The notes under the pieces: generated by a model | What the model was told of the DNA's origin: nothing | The model's database searches: none | Seen by the model: only the letters and a program-made list of their open reading frames with translations | Made by a program: the position numbers and the translations under genes | Origin: Stenotrophomonas maltophilia | GTDB taxonomy: Bacteria > Pseudomonadota > Gammaproteobacteria > Xanthomonadales > Xanthomonadaceae | Assembly (NCBI GenBank): GCA_002364755.1 | Contig: DEZI01000010.1 | Coordinates: 13,064 to 65,307, forward strand | DNA: 52,244 nucleotides | Reading direction: 5' to 3' | Shown here: positions 1-8,162 of the stretch, one piece after another | Numbering within the stretch: position 1 is the first letter of the stretch | How the letters are laid out: each line of letters begins with the position of its first letter

Positions 1-90
1 CCCCGCCATCCCGCGAAATGCCCGCTTTTGACGTTGACGTTGACGTGGCTTCTGCAGGTGCAGGGCGCAGCCCTGCCACAGACCCCAACC
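1..90 (-). repeat. Dispersed intergenic repeat, copy 1 (cut by window start)
   Basis: Read on the minus strand this begins with a hairpin (GCAGGGC, 3-nt loop, GCCCTGC at 60-76), then tandem AACGTC units (30-46) and a CAAAAGCGGG block. The same order occurs on the plus strand at 39547-39620. Both copies lie just 3' of a gene. The part equivalent to the large inverted repeat of the second copy would lie outside the window. Confidence 0.7.
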
Positions 91-1938
91 TCAGAACATC
101 AGGTTGATCATCACCACCACCACCAGCGTGTAGATCAGCGACAGCGGTCCGCCGACCCGCCACATCTCGCGCGGGGTGTAGTTGGCCGGGCCGGTGATCA
201 TCGAAATCACCGGGTTGGAGGCCGTCATCAGGTTGTTGGACGCCGACAGCGCCACGATCAGCGCGAACGCCGTCGGGCTGCCGCCCGCCGCCAGCGCCAG
301 GTTCACCGCGATGGGCACCATCACGATGGTGGCGCCCACGTGGCTGATCACCAGCGAGAACGCAGTCGTCAGCAGCGCCAGCGCCACTTCCAGCACCCAC
401 AGCGGGATGCCGGTGGGCAGCTTGTCGATGGTGTGCCCGGCCACCCAGGCCGCTGCACCACTGGAATCCATCGCCCAGCCGAGCGGAATCAGCCCGGCCA
501 TCATGAATACCGTTTTCCAGTTGATCGATGCATAGGCCTCGTCCATGCGCAGCACGCCGGTCAGCAGCATGCCGGCCACGCCGGTCATCAGGGTCAGCGC
601 TACCGGCAGCTTGCTGGTCAGCGCGATCAGGATGGTCAGCGCAAAGATCGACATGGCGATCTTGAACTTGTGCGGGCGCTGCTCGCCGGTAGGGTAGTCG
701 GTCACCACCACGAAGTCCCGGCTCTTGGCCGCCTGCGCCAGGTCGGTCCAGATGCTGTGGAAGACCAGCATGTCGCCGGCGCGCAGCGGAACGTCGCGCA
801 CGTCCTCGCGGATCACCTGCTTGTCGCGGTTGATGGCCAGCAGGCTCATGCCGCGCTCCTTGCGCAGGCGCAGGTCGCCGGCGGTCTTGCCGATCACCCC
901 CGAGGTGGGCGGTACCACCGCTTCGGAGATGCCGGCCCGGCTGGGGTTGAACAGGTCACCCAGGTGCTTCAGCCGCGAGGACATGCGCAGGAACTGGTTC
1001 TGCGCGAAATCGTGCACCTCCTGACGCGGTCCCATCACCCCCAGCACGCTGCCTACCCAGATACGCATCTCCGCCGGCGGTGCCAGGCGGGTGTCGTTGC
1101 CGGTCTTCAGCGCCAGCAGCAGCGGCGCATCGTGCAGGGTCTCGGCCTCGCCCAGGGTCATGCCCACCAGCGGGCTTTCAGCGGTCACCATCAGCTCGAA
1201 TACATCGCCTTCGATGCCGTAGGTCTTGGCGAAGTAGCTCTCGGTGCGCGCCGGTGTCACCCCGTCGTTGACCAGGCTTTCCTCTTCGATCAGCTTGCGG
1301 TCGCCGTAGTAGCGGAAGTACAGCAGCGATGCGATCAGCAGGGCCACGCCGATCGGCAGCGGCGCGAACATGCGCAGCGGCTCGATGGTGGCCAGGCCCG
1401 AGGGGAGGTTGTTGTTGGCCGAGGCCAGCAGATCATTCAGCAGGATCAGCGGCGAATTGCCGACCATGGTCAGCGCGCCGCCCATCACGATCGCCGCCGA
1501 AATCGGCAGCAGCAGCCGCTGCATCGTAAGCCCGGTACGTGCCGCCAGCCGCGAGGCCACCGGCAGGTACAGCGCCATCACCGAGGGGTTCTGCATGAAG
1601 GACGAGTTCAGGCCGGCGATGGCCGTGGTCATCATCAGCAGCCGCTGCTCCACGCCGTGGCCGCGCCGCAGCAGCCACGCCGCCAGCCGGTTCAGCGCCC
1701 CGGTGCGGTCCAGACCGGCACCGAGGATGGTGGTGGCGATGATGCTCATCACCGCGTTACCCGAGAAGCCACCGAAGATTTCTTCCGGGGCGATCAGGCC
1801 GGTGACGCCGAGCACCACCAGCACCACCAGCGCGACCACGTCGGCGCGGATGCGCTCGAACAGGAACATCGCCATCGTGAAGCCGACCAGCCCGAGCACG
1901 AGCTTCATGTCGTTGGTCAGCGTCAGCGCGGTATCCAT
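91..1938 (-). CDS. SLC13/DASS-family permease with two RCK_C (TrkA-C) domains
   Basis: Predicted inner-membrane symporter of 615 aa. Hydrophobic segments fill roughly residues 10-200 and 430-615. Between them is a soluble region of about 200 residues with two segments resembling RCK_C regulatory domains. This split arrangement (membrane half, RCK_C pair, membrane half) is typical of large bacterial SLC13 (CitMHS/ArsB superfamily) permeases. Family members carry di- or tricarboxylates or sulfate with sodium; the substrate cannot be read from sequence. It is the last gene of a minus-strand run thiS-thiG-trmB-permease, 27 bp after trmB, so read-through is likely. Its 3' side carries a dispersed repeat. 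Confidence 0.85.
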   Translation of the reverse strand: MDTALTLTNDMKLVLGLVGFTMAMFLFERIRADVVALVVLVVLGVTGLIAPEEIFGGFSGNAVMSIIATTILGAGLDRTGALNRLAAWLLRRGHGVEQRLLMMTTAIAGLNSSFMQNPSVMALYLPVASRLAARTGLTMQRLLLPISAAIVMGGALTMVGNSPLILLNDLLASANNNLPSGLATIEPLRMFAPLPIGVALLIASLLYFRYYGDRKLIEEESLVNDGVTPARTESYFAKTYGIEGDVFELMVTAESPLVGMTLGEAETLHDAPLLLALKTGNDTRLAPPAEMRIWVGSVLGVMGPRQEVHDFAQNQFLRMSSRLKHLGDLFNPSRAGISEAVVPPTSGVIGKTAGDLRLRKERGMSLLAINRDKQVIREDVRDVPLRAGDMLVFHSIWTDLAQAAKSRDFVVVTDYPTGEQRPHKFKIAMSIFALTILIALTSKLPVALTLMTGVAGMLLTGVLRMDEAYASINWKTVFMMAGLIPLGWAMDSSGAAAWVAGHTIDKLPTGIPLWVLEVALALLTTAFSLVISHVGATIVMVPIAVNLALAAGGSPTAFALIVALSASNNLMTASNPVISMITGPANYTPREMWRVGGPLSLIYTLVVVVMINLMF

Positions 1939-1965
1939 GTGGGGCGCAGCGTCCTCGTGCGTGGG

Positions 1966-2700
1966 TCAGGTACGGTCGTACAGCAGGTCCCAGACGCCGT
2001 GGCCGAGCTTCTGGCCGCGGGTCTCGAAGTGCGTCTGCGGGCGCCAGTCCGGGCGCGGCACGCTGCCACGAGGGCCGGCACGGTTGACCAGGCCGGCAGT
2101 GGCGTCGAGCACGTCCCACATCTGCTCGGCGTAATCTTCCCAGTCGGTGGCGCAGTGCAGGCGGCCGCCCGGGCGCAGCTTGCGCACGATCAGCTCGGCA
2201 AACGCCGGCTGCAGCAGGCGGCGCTTGTTGTGGCGCTTCTTGTGCCACGGGTCCGGGAAATAGATGCGTACTTCATCCAGTGCACCGTCGGCGATCTCGT
2301 TCTGCAGCACCTCCACGGCATCGTGGTGGTACAGGCGGACGTGGTCGGCGTTGTCATCGGCCAGCGCGTTCAGCAGGCGGCCCACGCCCGGGGCGTGCAC
2401 TTCGATGCCGATGTAGTCGCGCGACGGATCGTGCTGCGCGGCGAAGCGCAGGGCCGCACCATTGCCGAAGCCGATTTCCAGCACCTTGTGCGCCGTGCGG
2501 CCGAAGGTGGCGTCCAGGTCGCGCGGCTGGCCGGTGTAGTCGATGCCGAAGCGCGGCCAGCGTTCGTCGAACGCGCGCTGCTGGGCGGGGGTGAAGCGAC
2601 CCTGGCGGAGCACGAAGCTGCGCACCTCGCGGCGGCCCTCGCTCACGGTGAAGGGCTTGGGCGGGGCCTTGGAACCGGCGCTGTCAAAAGGATTGGTCAT
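1966..2700 (-). CDS. trmB: tRNA (guanine-N7-)-methyltransferase TrmB
   Basis: Class I SAM-dependent methyltransferase (244 aa) that makes m7G46 in the variable loop of tRNAs. Visible family marks are the SAM-binding LEIGFGNG (about residues 90-97), the GIEVHAPGVGR segment, the IYFPDPWHKKRHNKRR signature (about residues 150-165) and TDWEDYAE near residue 187. The first 50 residues form the usual variable, basic N-terminus. The start codon overlaps the thiG stop by one base (TGATG), so translation is probably coupled to thiG. Length is normal for the family. Confidence 0.95.
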   Translation of the reverse strand: MTNPFDSAGSKAPPKPFTVSEGRREVRSFVLRQGRFTPAQQRAFDERWPRFGIDYTGQPRDLDATFGRTAHKVLEIGFGNGAALRFAAQHDPSRDYIGIEVHAPGVGRLLNALADDNADHVRLYHHDAVEVLQNEIADGALDEVRIYFPDPWHKKRHNKRRLLQPAFAELIVRKLRPGGRLHCATDWEDYAEQMWDVLDATAGLVNRAGPRGSVPRPDWRPQTHFETRGQKLGHGVWDLLYDRT

Positions 2701-3494
2701 CAGCCGATCAGCCCATCAATCGGGGAGGAGGCGCTGGCGTAGCGCTTGCGCGGGATGCGGCCGGCCAGGAAGGCCTCGCGGCCGGCTTCGACGGCCTTGC
2801 GCATCGCGCTGGCCATCAGCACCGGATGGCGCGCACCGGCGATGGCGGTGTTCATCAGCACGCCGTCGCAGCCCAGTTCCATCGCGATGGCGGCATCGGA
2901 AGCGGTGCCCACGCCGGCGTCGACGATGATCGGCACCTTGGCGTCTTCGATGATCTGCAGCAGGTTGTACTTGTTCTGGATGCCCAGGCCCGACCCGATC
3001 GGCGCGGCCAGCGGCATCACCGCAGCGCAGCCGATTTCTTCCAGGCGCTTGGCCAGGATCGGGTCGTCGGAGGTGTAGACCATCACGTCGAAGCCGTCCT
3101 TGACCAGTTGCTCGGCGGCCTTGAGGGTCTGCACCACGTCCGGGTACAGCGACTTCTGATCGCCCAGCACTTCCAGCTTGGTCAGGGTGTGGCCATCCAG
3201 CAGCTCACGGGCCAGGCGGCAGGTGCGCACGGCGTCTTCGGCGGTGTAGCAGCCGGCGGTGTTGGGCAGGATGGTGTAGCGGTCCGGCGGCAGCACGTCC
3301 AGCAGGTTCGGTTCGCCCGGGTTCTGGCCGATGTTGGTGCGGCGGATGGCCACGGTGACGATCTGGGCGCCAGCGGCCTCGGTGGCCAGGCGGGTTTCTT
3401 CCAGATCCTTGAACTTGCCGGTGCCGGTCAGCAGCCGCGAGCCGTAGGTCTTGCCGGCGATCACCAGCGAATCGGGGGAGACAGGGAGGTTCAT
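2700..3494 (-). CDS. thiG: Thiazole synthase ThiG
   Basis: Makes the thiazole phosphate half of thiamine from deoxyxylulose 5-phosphate, dehydroglycine and ThiS thiocarboxylate. The 264-aa TIM barrel has the Schiff-base lysine in LTKLEVLGD (Lys106) and the phosphate-binding PIGSGLGIQN and DAGVGTASDA segments. I chose the ATG at 3494 because the protein then starts MNLPVSPDSL and matches the family length; the open frame runs further upstream into repeat DNA. It follows thiS after 134 bp and overlaps trmB by one base. No TPP riboswitch was recognised upstream. Confidence 0.95.
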   Translation of the reverse strand: MNLPVSPDSLVIAGKTYGSRLLTGTGKFKDLEETRLATEAAGAQIVTVAIRRTNIGQNPGEPNLLDVLPPDRYTILPNTAGCYTAEDAVRTCRLARELLDGHTLTKLEVLGDQKSLYPDVVQTLKAAEQLVKDGFDVMVYTSDDPILAKRLEEIGCAAVMPLAAPIGSGLGIQNKYNLLQIIEDAKVPIIVDAGVGTASDAAIAMELGCDGVLMNTAIAGARHPVLMASAMRKAVEAGREAFLAGRIPRKRYASASSPIDGLIG

Positions 3495-3548
3495 GACGCG
3501 ATTATCGCTTATCCGCCTGAAGATGGGGTCACCTTGCGGAGGCCGCCG

Positions 3549-3604
3549 GTCATGGCCCGGCGCTACCGCGTTCGTGCACCGGTAGCGCCTGGCCATGCCC
3601 GGCG
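3549..3604. repeat. SMAG-type REP dimer (inverted pair)
   Basis: Two copies of a GTAG-headed palindrome (type GTAGCGCCGGGCCATG) face each other: reversed at 3549-3566 and forward at 3582-3604. They fill the gap between thiS and thiG, so an RNA hairpin would form inside the thiS-thiG transcript and could change the relative expression of the two genes. Confidence 0.75.
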
Positions 3605-3628
3605 AGCGCGAAGCGCGGGGGCCTTGCC

Positions 3629-3829
3629 TCAACCACCGCCCAGCGCGTGCACGATCTCCACTACATCGCCCTCGGCCAGCACGTGCTCGCCATGGCGGCT
3701 GCGGCTGACGATCTCGCCATTCACTTCCACCGCCACCCGGCGCTGCAGCAGCTGCTCGGCGGCGAGCAGGTCGAGGAGGGTCGCCGAAGCGGGCAGGGTG
3801 CGCGGTTCGCCATTGAGCTGGATGTTCAT
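3629..3829 (-). CDS. thiS: Sulfur carrier protein ThiS
   Basis: Small ubiquitin-like sulfur carrier (66 aa). Its C-terminal glycine is adenylated and thiocarboxylated, then donates sulfur to ThiG. The family marks are MNIQLNGEP at the start, VAVEVNGEIV in the middle and the terminal HALGGG. The start at 3829 follows from alignment to the family. It is first in the minus-strand run; 200 bp separate it from the divergent esterase gene. Confidence 0.93.
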   Translation of the reverse strand: MNIQLNGEPRTLPASATLLDLLAAEQLLQRRVAVEVNGEIVSRSRHGEHVLAEGDVVEIVHALGGG

Positions 3830-3962
3830 GCCGGCATTGTCGCCCATGGCCCGCCGGGATCGGAACAGTTGCAATCGGCCCCGCCCGCCACCTCCAGCAC
3901 ACCCCGTCCGCGCGGGTTCAGGCGACAATCCATGCGGCGGCGCAGCGTGAGCAATCGGCGGG

Positions 3963-3982
3963 ACGGTGAAACCATTCACCGT
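3963..3982. other. Short inverted repeat upstream of the esterase gene
   Basis: ACGGTGAA, 4-nt loop, TTCACCGT: a perfect 8-bp inverted repeat 55 bp upstream of the esterase start. It could be an operator or a leader hairpin. Nothing else in the thiS-esterase gap (3830-4036) was recognised. Confidence 0.3.
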
Positions 3983-4036
3983 GCGCCGGCGTACGTGTGC
4001 GCTGGATCCCCGACATTTTCCCCCAGGAGTTTCTAC

Positions 4037-5869
4037 ATGCTGCTCAGCAAACGCCCGATCCGCTCCCTGATGGCGGCCGCGATCGCGCTGGCCGCGCTGC
4101 CGGCCATGGCAGGCGAATCCCCGTTCACCCGAACCGTGTTCATCGGTGACAGCCTGACTGACAGCGGCTACTTCCGCCCGCTGCTGCCGGCGGACGTGCG
4201 CCCGGTGACCGGCCAGTCCACCACCAACCCCGGCTGGGAGTGGGCGCAGTGGGTGGCCGATTATTACGGCACCAATGCCAGCCCGAACGGCAACGGCCAG
4301 ACCGGTGACAACTACGCCGTCGGCGGTGCACGCGTCGGTACCGATTTCCGCAACCCGCTGCTGGGCAACGTGCTGGTGCCGTCGCTGAAGACGCAGACGG
4401 CCAACTACCTGGCAGCCAATGGGGGCAAGGCCGACCCGAATGCCCTCTACACGGTGTGGGGTGGCGCCAACGACCTGTTCCAGATCACCGCCCCGGCCCA
4501 GGCCCCGGCGATCATCGGTTCGGCCGTGACCGACCAGATCGGCATCGTGGCCAGCCTCAAGCAGGCCGGTGCCCAGTATGTGCTGGTGCCGAACCTGCCC
4601 GACATCGGTTCCACCCCGGGCTTCATTGATCGCGGCGCCGCTGCGCGCGTGCAGGGCACGGCCCTGTCCAACGCCTACAACAGCGCGCTGTACGGCGGCC
4701 TGAAGCAGGCCGGCATCGACTTCATCCCGCTGGATACCTACACCCTGCTGCGCGAGATCATCGCCACCCCAGGCATGTACGGCTTCAGCAATGTCACTGG
4801 TCGCGCCTGCACCGTGCCTTCGTCGCTGACCTGCAGCCCGCTGGCCTACGTGCGCCCCGATGCGGCCAGCACCTACCTGTTCGCCGATGACGTGCACCCG
4901 ACCACGGCCGCGCACCAGATGCTGGGCCAGTACGCCATCTCGATCCTGGAAGGCCCGCGCCTGCAGCAGATCCTGACCCATTCGGCGCAGACCATCGGCC
5001 GCTCGCGTGCCGACCAGGTCAGCCTGCACCAGGCCGGCCGTCCGGCCGACGGCATGTCCTGGTGGGGTGGCGTGCGTGGCGACATGCAGCGCTACGACCA
5101 CGCCGACGTGTACGACGGCCTCGCGCCGGCCGGCCTGTTCGGTGTCGACTGGGCGCGTGACGGCATGGTCGTCGGCGGCTTCGCCGGCTTCGGCCGCATG
5201 AACGCCGACTTCGGCAACAGCCGTGGCGACTTCACCCAGAAGGACACCACCGCCGGTCTGTTCGCCGGCTGGTACGGCGACCGCATCTGGGTCAACGGCC
5301 AGGTCAGCTACACCTGGCTGTCCTATGACGTGAACCGCAAGGTCCAGCTCGGCCCGGCCACCCGCGAACACGGCGGCTCGCCGGACGGCAGCAACCTGAC
5401 CGCGGCCCTGAATGCCGGCTACGAGTTCGGCACCGAAGGCGGCTTCCGCCACGGCCCGATCGCCTCGGTGATCTGGCAGAAGGTGAAGATCGACGGCTAC
5501 ACCGAAACCGCTGATGCCAACACCCTGGCTACCGCGCTGGGCTACGGCAAGCAGGACGTCGATTCCACCGTCGGCCGCATCGGCTGGCAGGCCCGCTTCG
5601 ATGGCGGCGCGGTCAAGCCGTACGTGCAGGTGACCTACGACCACGAGTTCGAGGACACCAAGCAGGCCAGCGCCTGGGTGCAGAGCCTGCCGGACGTGGG
5701 CATGTACCGTGTGCCGGGCATGGACTTCGACAAGAACTATGCAACCGCCATCTTCGGCGCGCGCATGGAACTGTTCGGCCTGCAGAGCAACATCGGCCTG
5801 AGCGCCACCACCCTGCAGAAGCGTGCGCAGGATGCGACGCTGTTCGCCAACTTCAGCGGCAGCTTCTGA
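4037..5869 (+). CDS. GDSL esterase/lipase autotransporter (EstA-like)
   Basis: Secreted, outer-membrane-anchored esterase (610 aa). A signal peptide ends at about residue 25 (ALPAMA). The passenger is a GDSL hydrolase: nucleophile Ser39 in FIGDSLTDSG, GGAND near residue 145, and the DxxH dyad Asp284/His287 in FADDVHPTT. The last 260 or so residues are rich in alternating aromatic and polar positions and end in Phe (FSGSF), as in a type V autotransporter beta-barrel. The start has a clear ribosome site (CAGGAG, 4030). Length and layout match Pseudomonas EstA and the S. maltophilia/Xanthomonas homologues. The natural substrate is unknown; short-chain esters are usual. Confidence 0.93.
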   Translation: MLLSKRPIRSLMAAAIALAALPAMAGESPFTRTVFIGDSLTDSGYFRPLLPADVRPVTGQSTTNPGWEWAQWVADYYGTNASPNGNGQTGDNYAVGGARVGTDFRNPLLGNVLVPSLKTQTANYLAANGGKADPNALYTVWGGANDLFQITAPAQAPAIIGSAVTDQIGIVASLKQAGAQYVLVPNLPDIGSTPGFIDRGAAARVQGTALSNAYNSALYGGLKQAGIDFIPLDTYTLLREIIATPGMYGFSNVTGRACTVPSSLTCSPLAYVRPDAASTYLFADDVHPTTAAHQMLGQYAISILEGPRLQQILTHSAQTIGRSRADQVSLHQAGRPADGMSWWGGVRGDMQRYDHADVYDGLAPAGLFGVDWARDGMVVGGFAGFGRMNADFGNSRGDFTQKDTTAGLFAGWYGDRIWVNGQVSYTWLSYDVNRKVQLGPATREHGGSPDGSNLTAALNAGYEFGTEGGFRHGPIASVIWQKVKIDGYTETADANTLATALGYGKQDVDSTVGRIGWQARFDGGAVKPYVQVTYDHEFEDTKQASAWVQSLPDVGMYRVPGMDFDKNYATAIFGARMELFGLQSNIGLSATTLQKRAQDATLFANFSGSF

Positions 5870-5877
5870 TCCAGGGC

Positions 5878-5916
5878 GGGGTCGGATCCCTTTCCGCAGG
5901 AAAGGGCTCTGACCCC
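5878..5916. repeat. 39-bp hairpin repeat, copy A
   Basis: GGGGTCGGATCCCTTTCC, 3-nt loop, then its near complement ending TCTGACCCC. It lies directly after the esterase stop. The same hairpin recurs at 28992-29030, there inside a coding region. It has no U-tract, so it is probably not a normal terminator. Confidence 0.75.
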
Positions 5917-5917
5917 A

Positions 5918-5947
5918 TTGCCCAACACCGGCCGCTCCGCATAGACT
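5918..5947 (+). promoter_or_regulatory. Candidate sigma-70 promoter for tRNA-Gly
   Basis: TTGCCC at 5918-5923 and TAGACT at 5942-5947, 18 bp apart. The -10 box ends 13 bp before the mature tRNA 5' end. Confidence 0.4.
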
Positions 5948-5960
5948 TCCACCCTGCAAT

Positions 5961-6034
5961 GCGGGCGTAGCTCAATGGTAGAGCTGTAGCTTCCCAAGCT
6001 ACTGACGAGGGTTCGATTCCCTTCGCCCGCTCCA
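5961..6034 (+). tRNA. tRNA-Gly(CCC)
   Basis: A 74-nt tRNA with encoded CCA. The acceptor stem GCGGGCG pairs with CGCCCGC and is followed by discriminator T. The anticodon loop TTCCCAA gives anticodon CCC, which reads GGG glycine codons. The T arm has GGTTCGATTCC. It stands alone and is followed by its own terminator. Confidence 0.95.
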
Positions 6035-6044
6035 GCTTCCAGAA

Positions 6045-6082
6045 CCCCGGTAACGGCCGCGCCGTTGCCGGGTTTTTTTTTA
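6045..6082 (+). terminator. Rho-independent terminator of tRNA-Gly
   Basis: A 12-bp stem CCCGGTAACGGC / GCCGTTGCCGGG (one G-T pair) with a 3-nt loop, followed by nine T residues. It starts 11 bp after the tRNA CCA end. Confidence 0.92.
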
Positions 6083-6171
6083 TCTGCCATGGGCCCGTTT
6101 TCCAATAATCCTCATGGCGGGCAGGGCCGACGGCCCGCTAGCGTTCTTCAACGTCAAAGGAAACCCGAAGC

Positions 6172-6414
6172 ATGAAGAACCGCAAGGATGTCGTCACCCT
6201 GCTGCACCAGATCTTCCTGTCTGCCGGCACCGGCTCCAACAAGCAGCTCGAAGCGGTGCGCGCGCTGGGCCGCGCTGGTGGCCCGCACGCCGCGCAGCTG
6301 ATCGAACAGATCTACCGTGACGCTTTCAGTGGTTCGACCCTGCAGATGACCTGCGTGGCGGCACTGGGTGAAGCCGCGCGGGGCTGCGCCGCAGGCGCGG
6401 AGGACAGCGACTGA
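6172..6414 (+). CDS. Small conserved-looking protein of unknown function
   Basis: 80 aa, not recognised. The sequence is mostly predicted helix (residues 5-30, 35-48 and 55-70), with GGPHAAQLIEQIY and CVAALGEAARG segments that resemble a pair of short HEAT-like helical repeats. No signal peptide or membrane segment. The start is ATG at 6172, with AAAGGA about 10 bp upstream. It lies 88 bp before rimK on the same strand and could share its transcript. Codon use is that of a real gene. Confidence 0.65.
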   Translation: MKNRKDVVTLLHQIFLSAGTGSNKQLEAVRALGRAGGPHAAQLIEQIYRDAFSGSTLQMTCVAALGEAARGCAAGAEDSD

Positions 6415-6502
6415 AGGCACGTCGACAGGCCTGTGCCGACAGCATCATCCCGCCGCAACGCCGCCGCGCTATGCTGCGCGCCTGCCGTCCACTACCACCG
6501 CG

Positions 6503-7381
6503 ATGAAGCTCGCCATCCTGTCCCGCAACAGCTCGCTGTACTCCACCCGCCGGCTGGTCGAGGCGGCCCGTGCACGCGGGCATACCGTCCGCATCCTTGA
6601 CCCGCTGCGCTGCTACATGCGCATCGCCGCCGATGGATTTTCCATGCACTACAAGGGACGGCCGATGACCGGCGTGGACGTGGTCATTCCGCGCATCGGT
6701 GCCTCCATCACCCGCTACGGCACCGCCGTGCTGCGCCAGTTCGAATTGATGGGCGCGCGCACCCCCAATCCGTCCGACGCGATCCTGCGTTCGCGCGACA
6801 AGCTGCGAGCGCACCAGCTGCTGGCGGCCAAGGGCATCGACATGCCGGTCACGGTGTTTGGCGACAACCCGGATGACACGGTCGACCTGCTGTCCATGCT
6901 CGGCCCGCCGCCGCACGTGGTGAAACTCAACGAGGGCACCCAGGGTCGCGGCGTCATCCTCACCGAGAAGGCCAGCGCCTCGCGCGGCATCGTCGAGGCC
7001 CTGCGCGGGCTGTACGCCAACTTCCTCATGCAGGAGTTCATCGGCGAGGCCAAGGGCGCGGACCTGCGCTGCTTCGTGGTGGGCGACCAGGTGGTGGCCT
7101 CCATGCAGCGGCAGGCGCCGGAAGGCGACTTCCGCTCCAACCTGCATGCCGGTGGCACCGCAGTGCCGGCCAAGGCCAGCCGGGCTGAACAGCAGGTGGC
7201 GGTGCGCTCGGCCAAGGCGCTGGGCCTGTCGGTGTGCGGGGTCGACCTGATCCGCTCCGAGCGCGGCCCGCTGGTGCTGGAGGTCAACTCCACGCCGGGC
7301 CTGGAAGGCATCGAAGCGGCCTGCCAGGTGGACGTGGCATCGCGCATCATTGCCCACGTCGAGAAGATTAAAAAGCCTTGA
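6503..7381 (+). CDS. rimK: RimK-type ATP-grasp alpha-L-glutamate ligase
   Basis: 292-aa ATP-grasp ligase. In E. coli RimK adds glutamates to the C-terminus of ribosomal protein S6. It begins MKLAILSRNSSLYSTRRLVE, typical of RimK. The ATP-grasp marks are KLNEGTQGRGV (about residue 141), the MQEFIGEAKGADLRCFVVGD stretch near 178, and the metal-binding VLEVNSTPGLEGIE near the C-terminus. The open frame extends upstream, but only the ATG at 6503 gives the family N-terminus. No terminator follows directly. Confidence 0.93.
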   Translation: MKLAILSRNSSLYSTRRLVEAARARGHTVRILDPLRCYMRIAADGFSMHYKGRPMTGVDVVIPRIGASITRYGTAVLRQFELMGARTPNPSDAILRSRDKLRAHQLLAAKGIDMPVTVFGDNPDDTVDLLSMLGPPPHVVKLNEGTQGRGVILTEKASASRGIVEALRGLYANFLMQEFIGEAKGADLRCFVVGDQVVASMQRQAPEGDFRSNLHAGGTAVPAKASRAEQQVAVRSAKALGLSVCGVDLIRSERGPLVLEVNSTPGLEGIEAACQVDVASRIIAHVEKIKKP

Positions 7382-7454
7382 TTATCAATGTGTTGAAATT
7401 TTCCTGAAGGATCTCCGCCGGGTTTAACACGCCTTTAATCGGGCCCGGCGTAGG

Positions 7455-7545
7455 CTTCAGCGCACCGCAGCTCTGCCTCTCAGCAGGATCGGTAATCGGG
7501 ATACGACTTCAGACCCAGGCGGGTAGACCGCCTGGGTCTTTTTTA
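7455..7545 (+). ncRNA. Candidate intergenic small RNA
   Basis: A strong terminator (7511-7543) sits 130 bp after rimK and before a separate promoter at 7585. This leaves an orphan transcript whose 5' end I place near 7455, after weak promoter-like boxes (TTAACA 7424-7429, TAGGCT 7451-7456, spacing longer than usual). No open frame of note. No match to a known RNA family was recognised, and rimK read-through is the alternative. Confidence 0.3.
7511..7545 (+). terminator. Rho-independent terminator
   Basis: Perfect 12-bp stem AGACCCAGGCGG / CCGCCTGGGTCT with a 5-nt loop, followed by a run of T. It ends either rimK read-through or the candidate small RNA, and insulates the two secreted paralogues. 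Confidence 0.9.
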
Positions 7546-7584
7546 TGCCCGGCCCGGCCCCGGCGGACCCCGGTCAAAGGTCCC

Positions 7585-7613
7585 TTGTGGCGGAGCGGGG
7601 CGGCTAGTAGAGT
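7585..7613 (+). promoter_or_regulatory. Candidate promoter of the first secreted paralogue
   Basis: TTGTGG (7585-7590), 17-bp spacer, TAGAGT (7608-7613). The -35 box lies in GGTCCCTTGTGG (7579-7590). The second paralogue has the same arrangement at 8163-8191, which supports both. Confidence 0.5.
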
Positions 7614-7649
7614 TGGGCCTTCGTTCCGGGATGGATCGGGAGGTTGGCG

Positions 7650-8129
7650 ATGTACCGCATCACCACGGTTGCGCTGTTGCTGGGCCTGTCCGCGGCCGCC
7701 CAGGCCGCATCGGAAAAACCCGTGGTCCAGATGGATCGGCAGGCCCCGGTGGCCGAGCAGGTGCGCAAGGTCGAAAAGGCGCTGGACAACGGCGAGTACG
7801 CCGAGATTTCAGCCGATGACCGTGCCCAGGTCCGGCAGTCGCTGGAGCGCATCACCCTGCGTGTGGGCGACCGGCAGACGGCGCAGGAACTGCCGCCAGC
7901 AGCGCAGAACGAGGTCTTCAACGACCAGGAGCGGATCAACACCATCCTTACCCGCGCCCATGCGGACAGCCGCCTGGTGTGCCAGCACACCCGCACCACG
8001 GGCAGCAACATGCCCAAGAGCCGCTGCCTGACCGTGGCCGAACGCCGCCGGATCGAGGAAAAGGGCAAGGCGCTGCTCAACGACCAGCGCAGCTACAGGA
8101 CGCTCTCGCCGCCGCCCGCAGGGCGCTGA
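7650..8129 (+). CDS. Secreted protein of unknown function, tandem paralogue 1
   Basis: 159 aa, not recognised as a named family. A signal peptide ends around residue 20 (AAAQA). The mature part has APVAEQVRKVEKAL, then a helical region ending in FNDQERINTILT, and a C-terminal motif with two cysteines: VCQHTRTTGSNMPKSRCLTV. The downstream paralogue (8226-8717) keeps all these blocks. The Cys pair may form a periplasmic disulfide. I chose ATG at 7650 over the in-frame TTG at 7644 because GGGAGG lies at good spacing and the protein then starts MYRITTVALLL. Function unknown. Confidence 0.75.
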   Translation: MYRITTVALLLGLSAAAQAASEKPVVQMDRQAPVAEQVRKVEKALDNGEYAEISADDRAQVRQSLERITLRVGDRQTAQELPPAAQNEVFNDQERINTILTRAHADSRLVCQHTRTTGSNMPKSRCLTVAERRRIEEKGKALLNDQRSYRTLSPPPAGR

Positions 8130-8162
8130 CTGGGGGGCCTAAGTCACCGTGGCGGTGGTCCC

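Noticed and set aside
28..2742. Very long open frame antisense to the SLC13 permease and trmB
   Set aside because: Its product is rich in His, Gln, Arg and low-complexity stretches, typical of the shadow of GC-rich genes; the minus-strand genes have clear family motifs.
3830..4036. TPP riboswitch expected upstream of thiS
   Set aside because: Neither the CTGAGA nor the ACCTGATCTGG-type thi-box blocks are present on the minus strand.
5737..6105. Minus-strand 122-aa frame across the tRNA
   Set aside because: Its middle is the translated antisense of the tRNA gene (GEGNRTLVSSLGS), a common false prediction.
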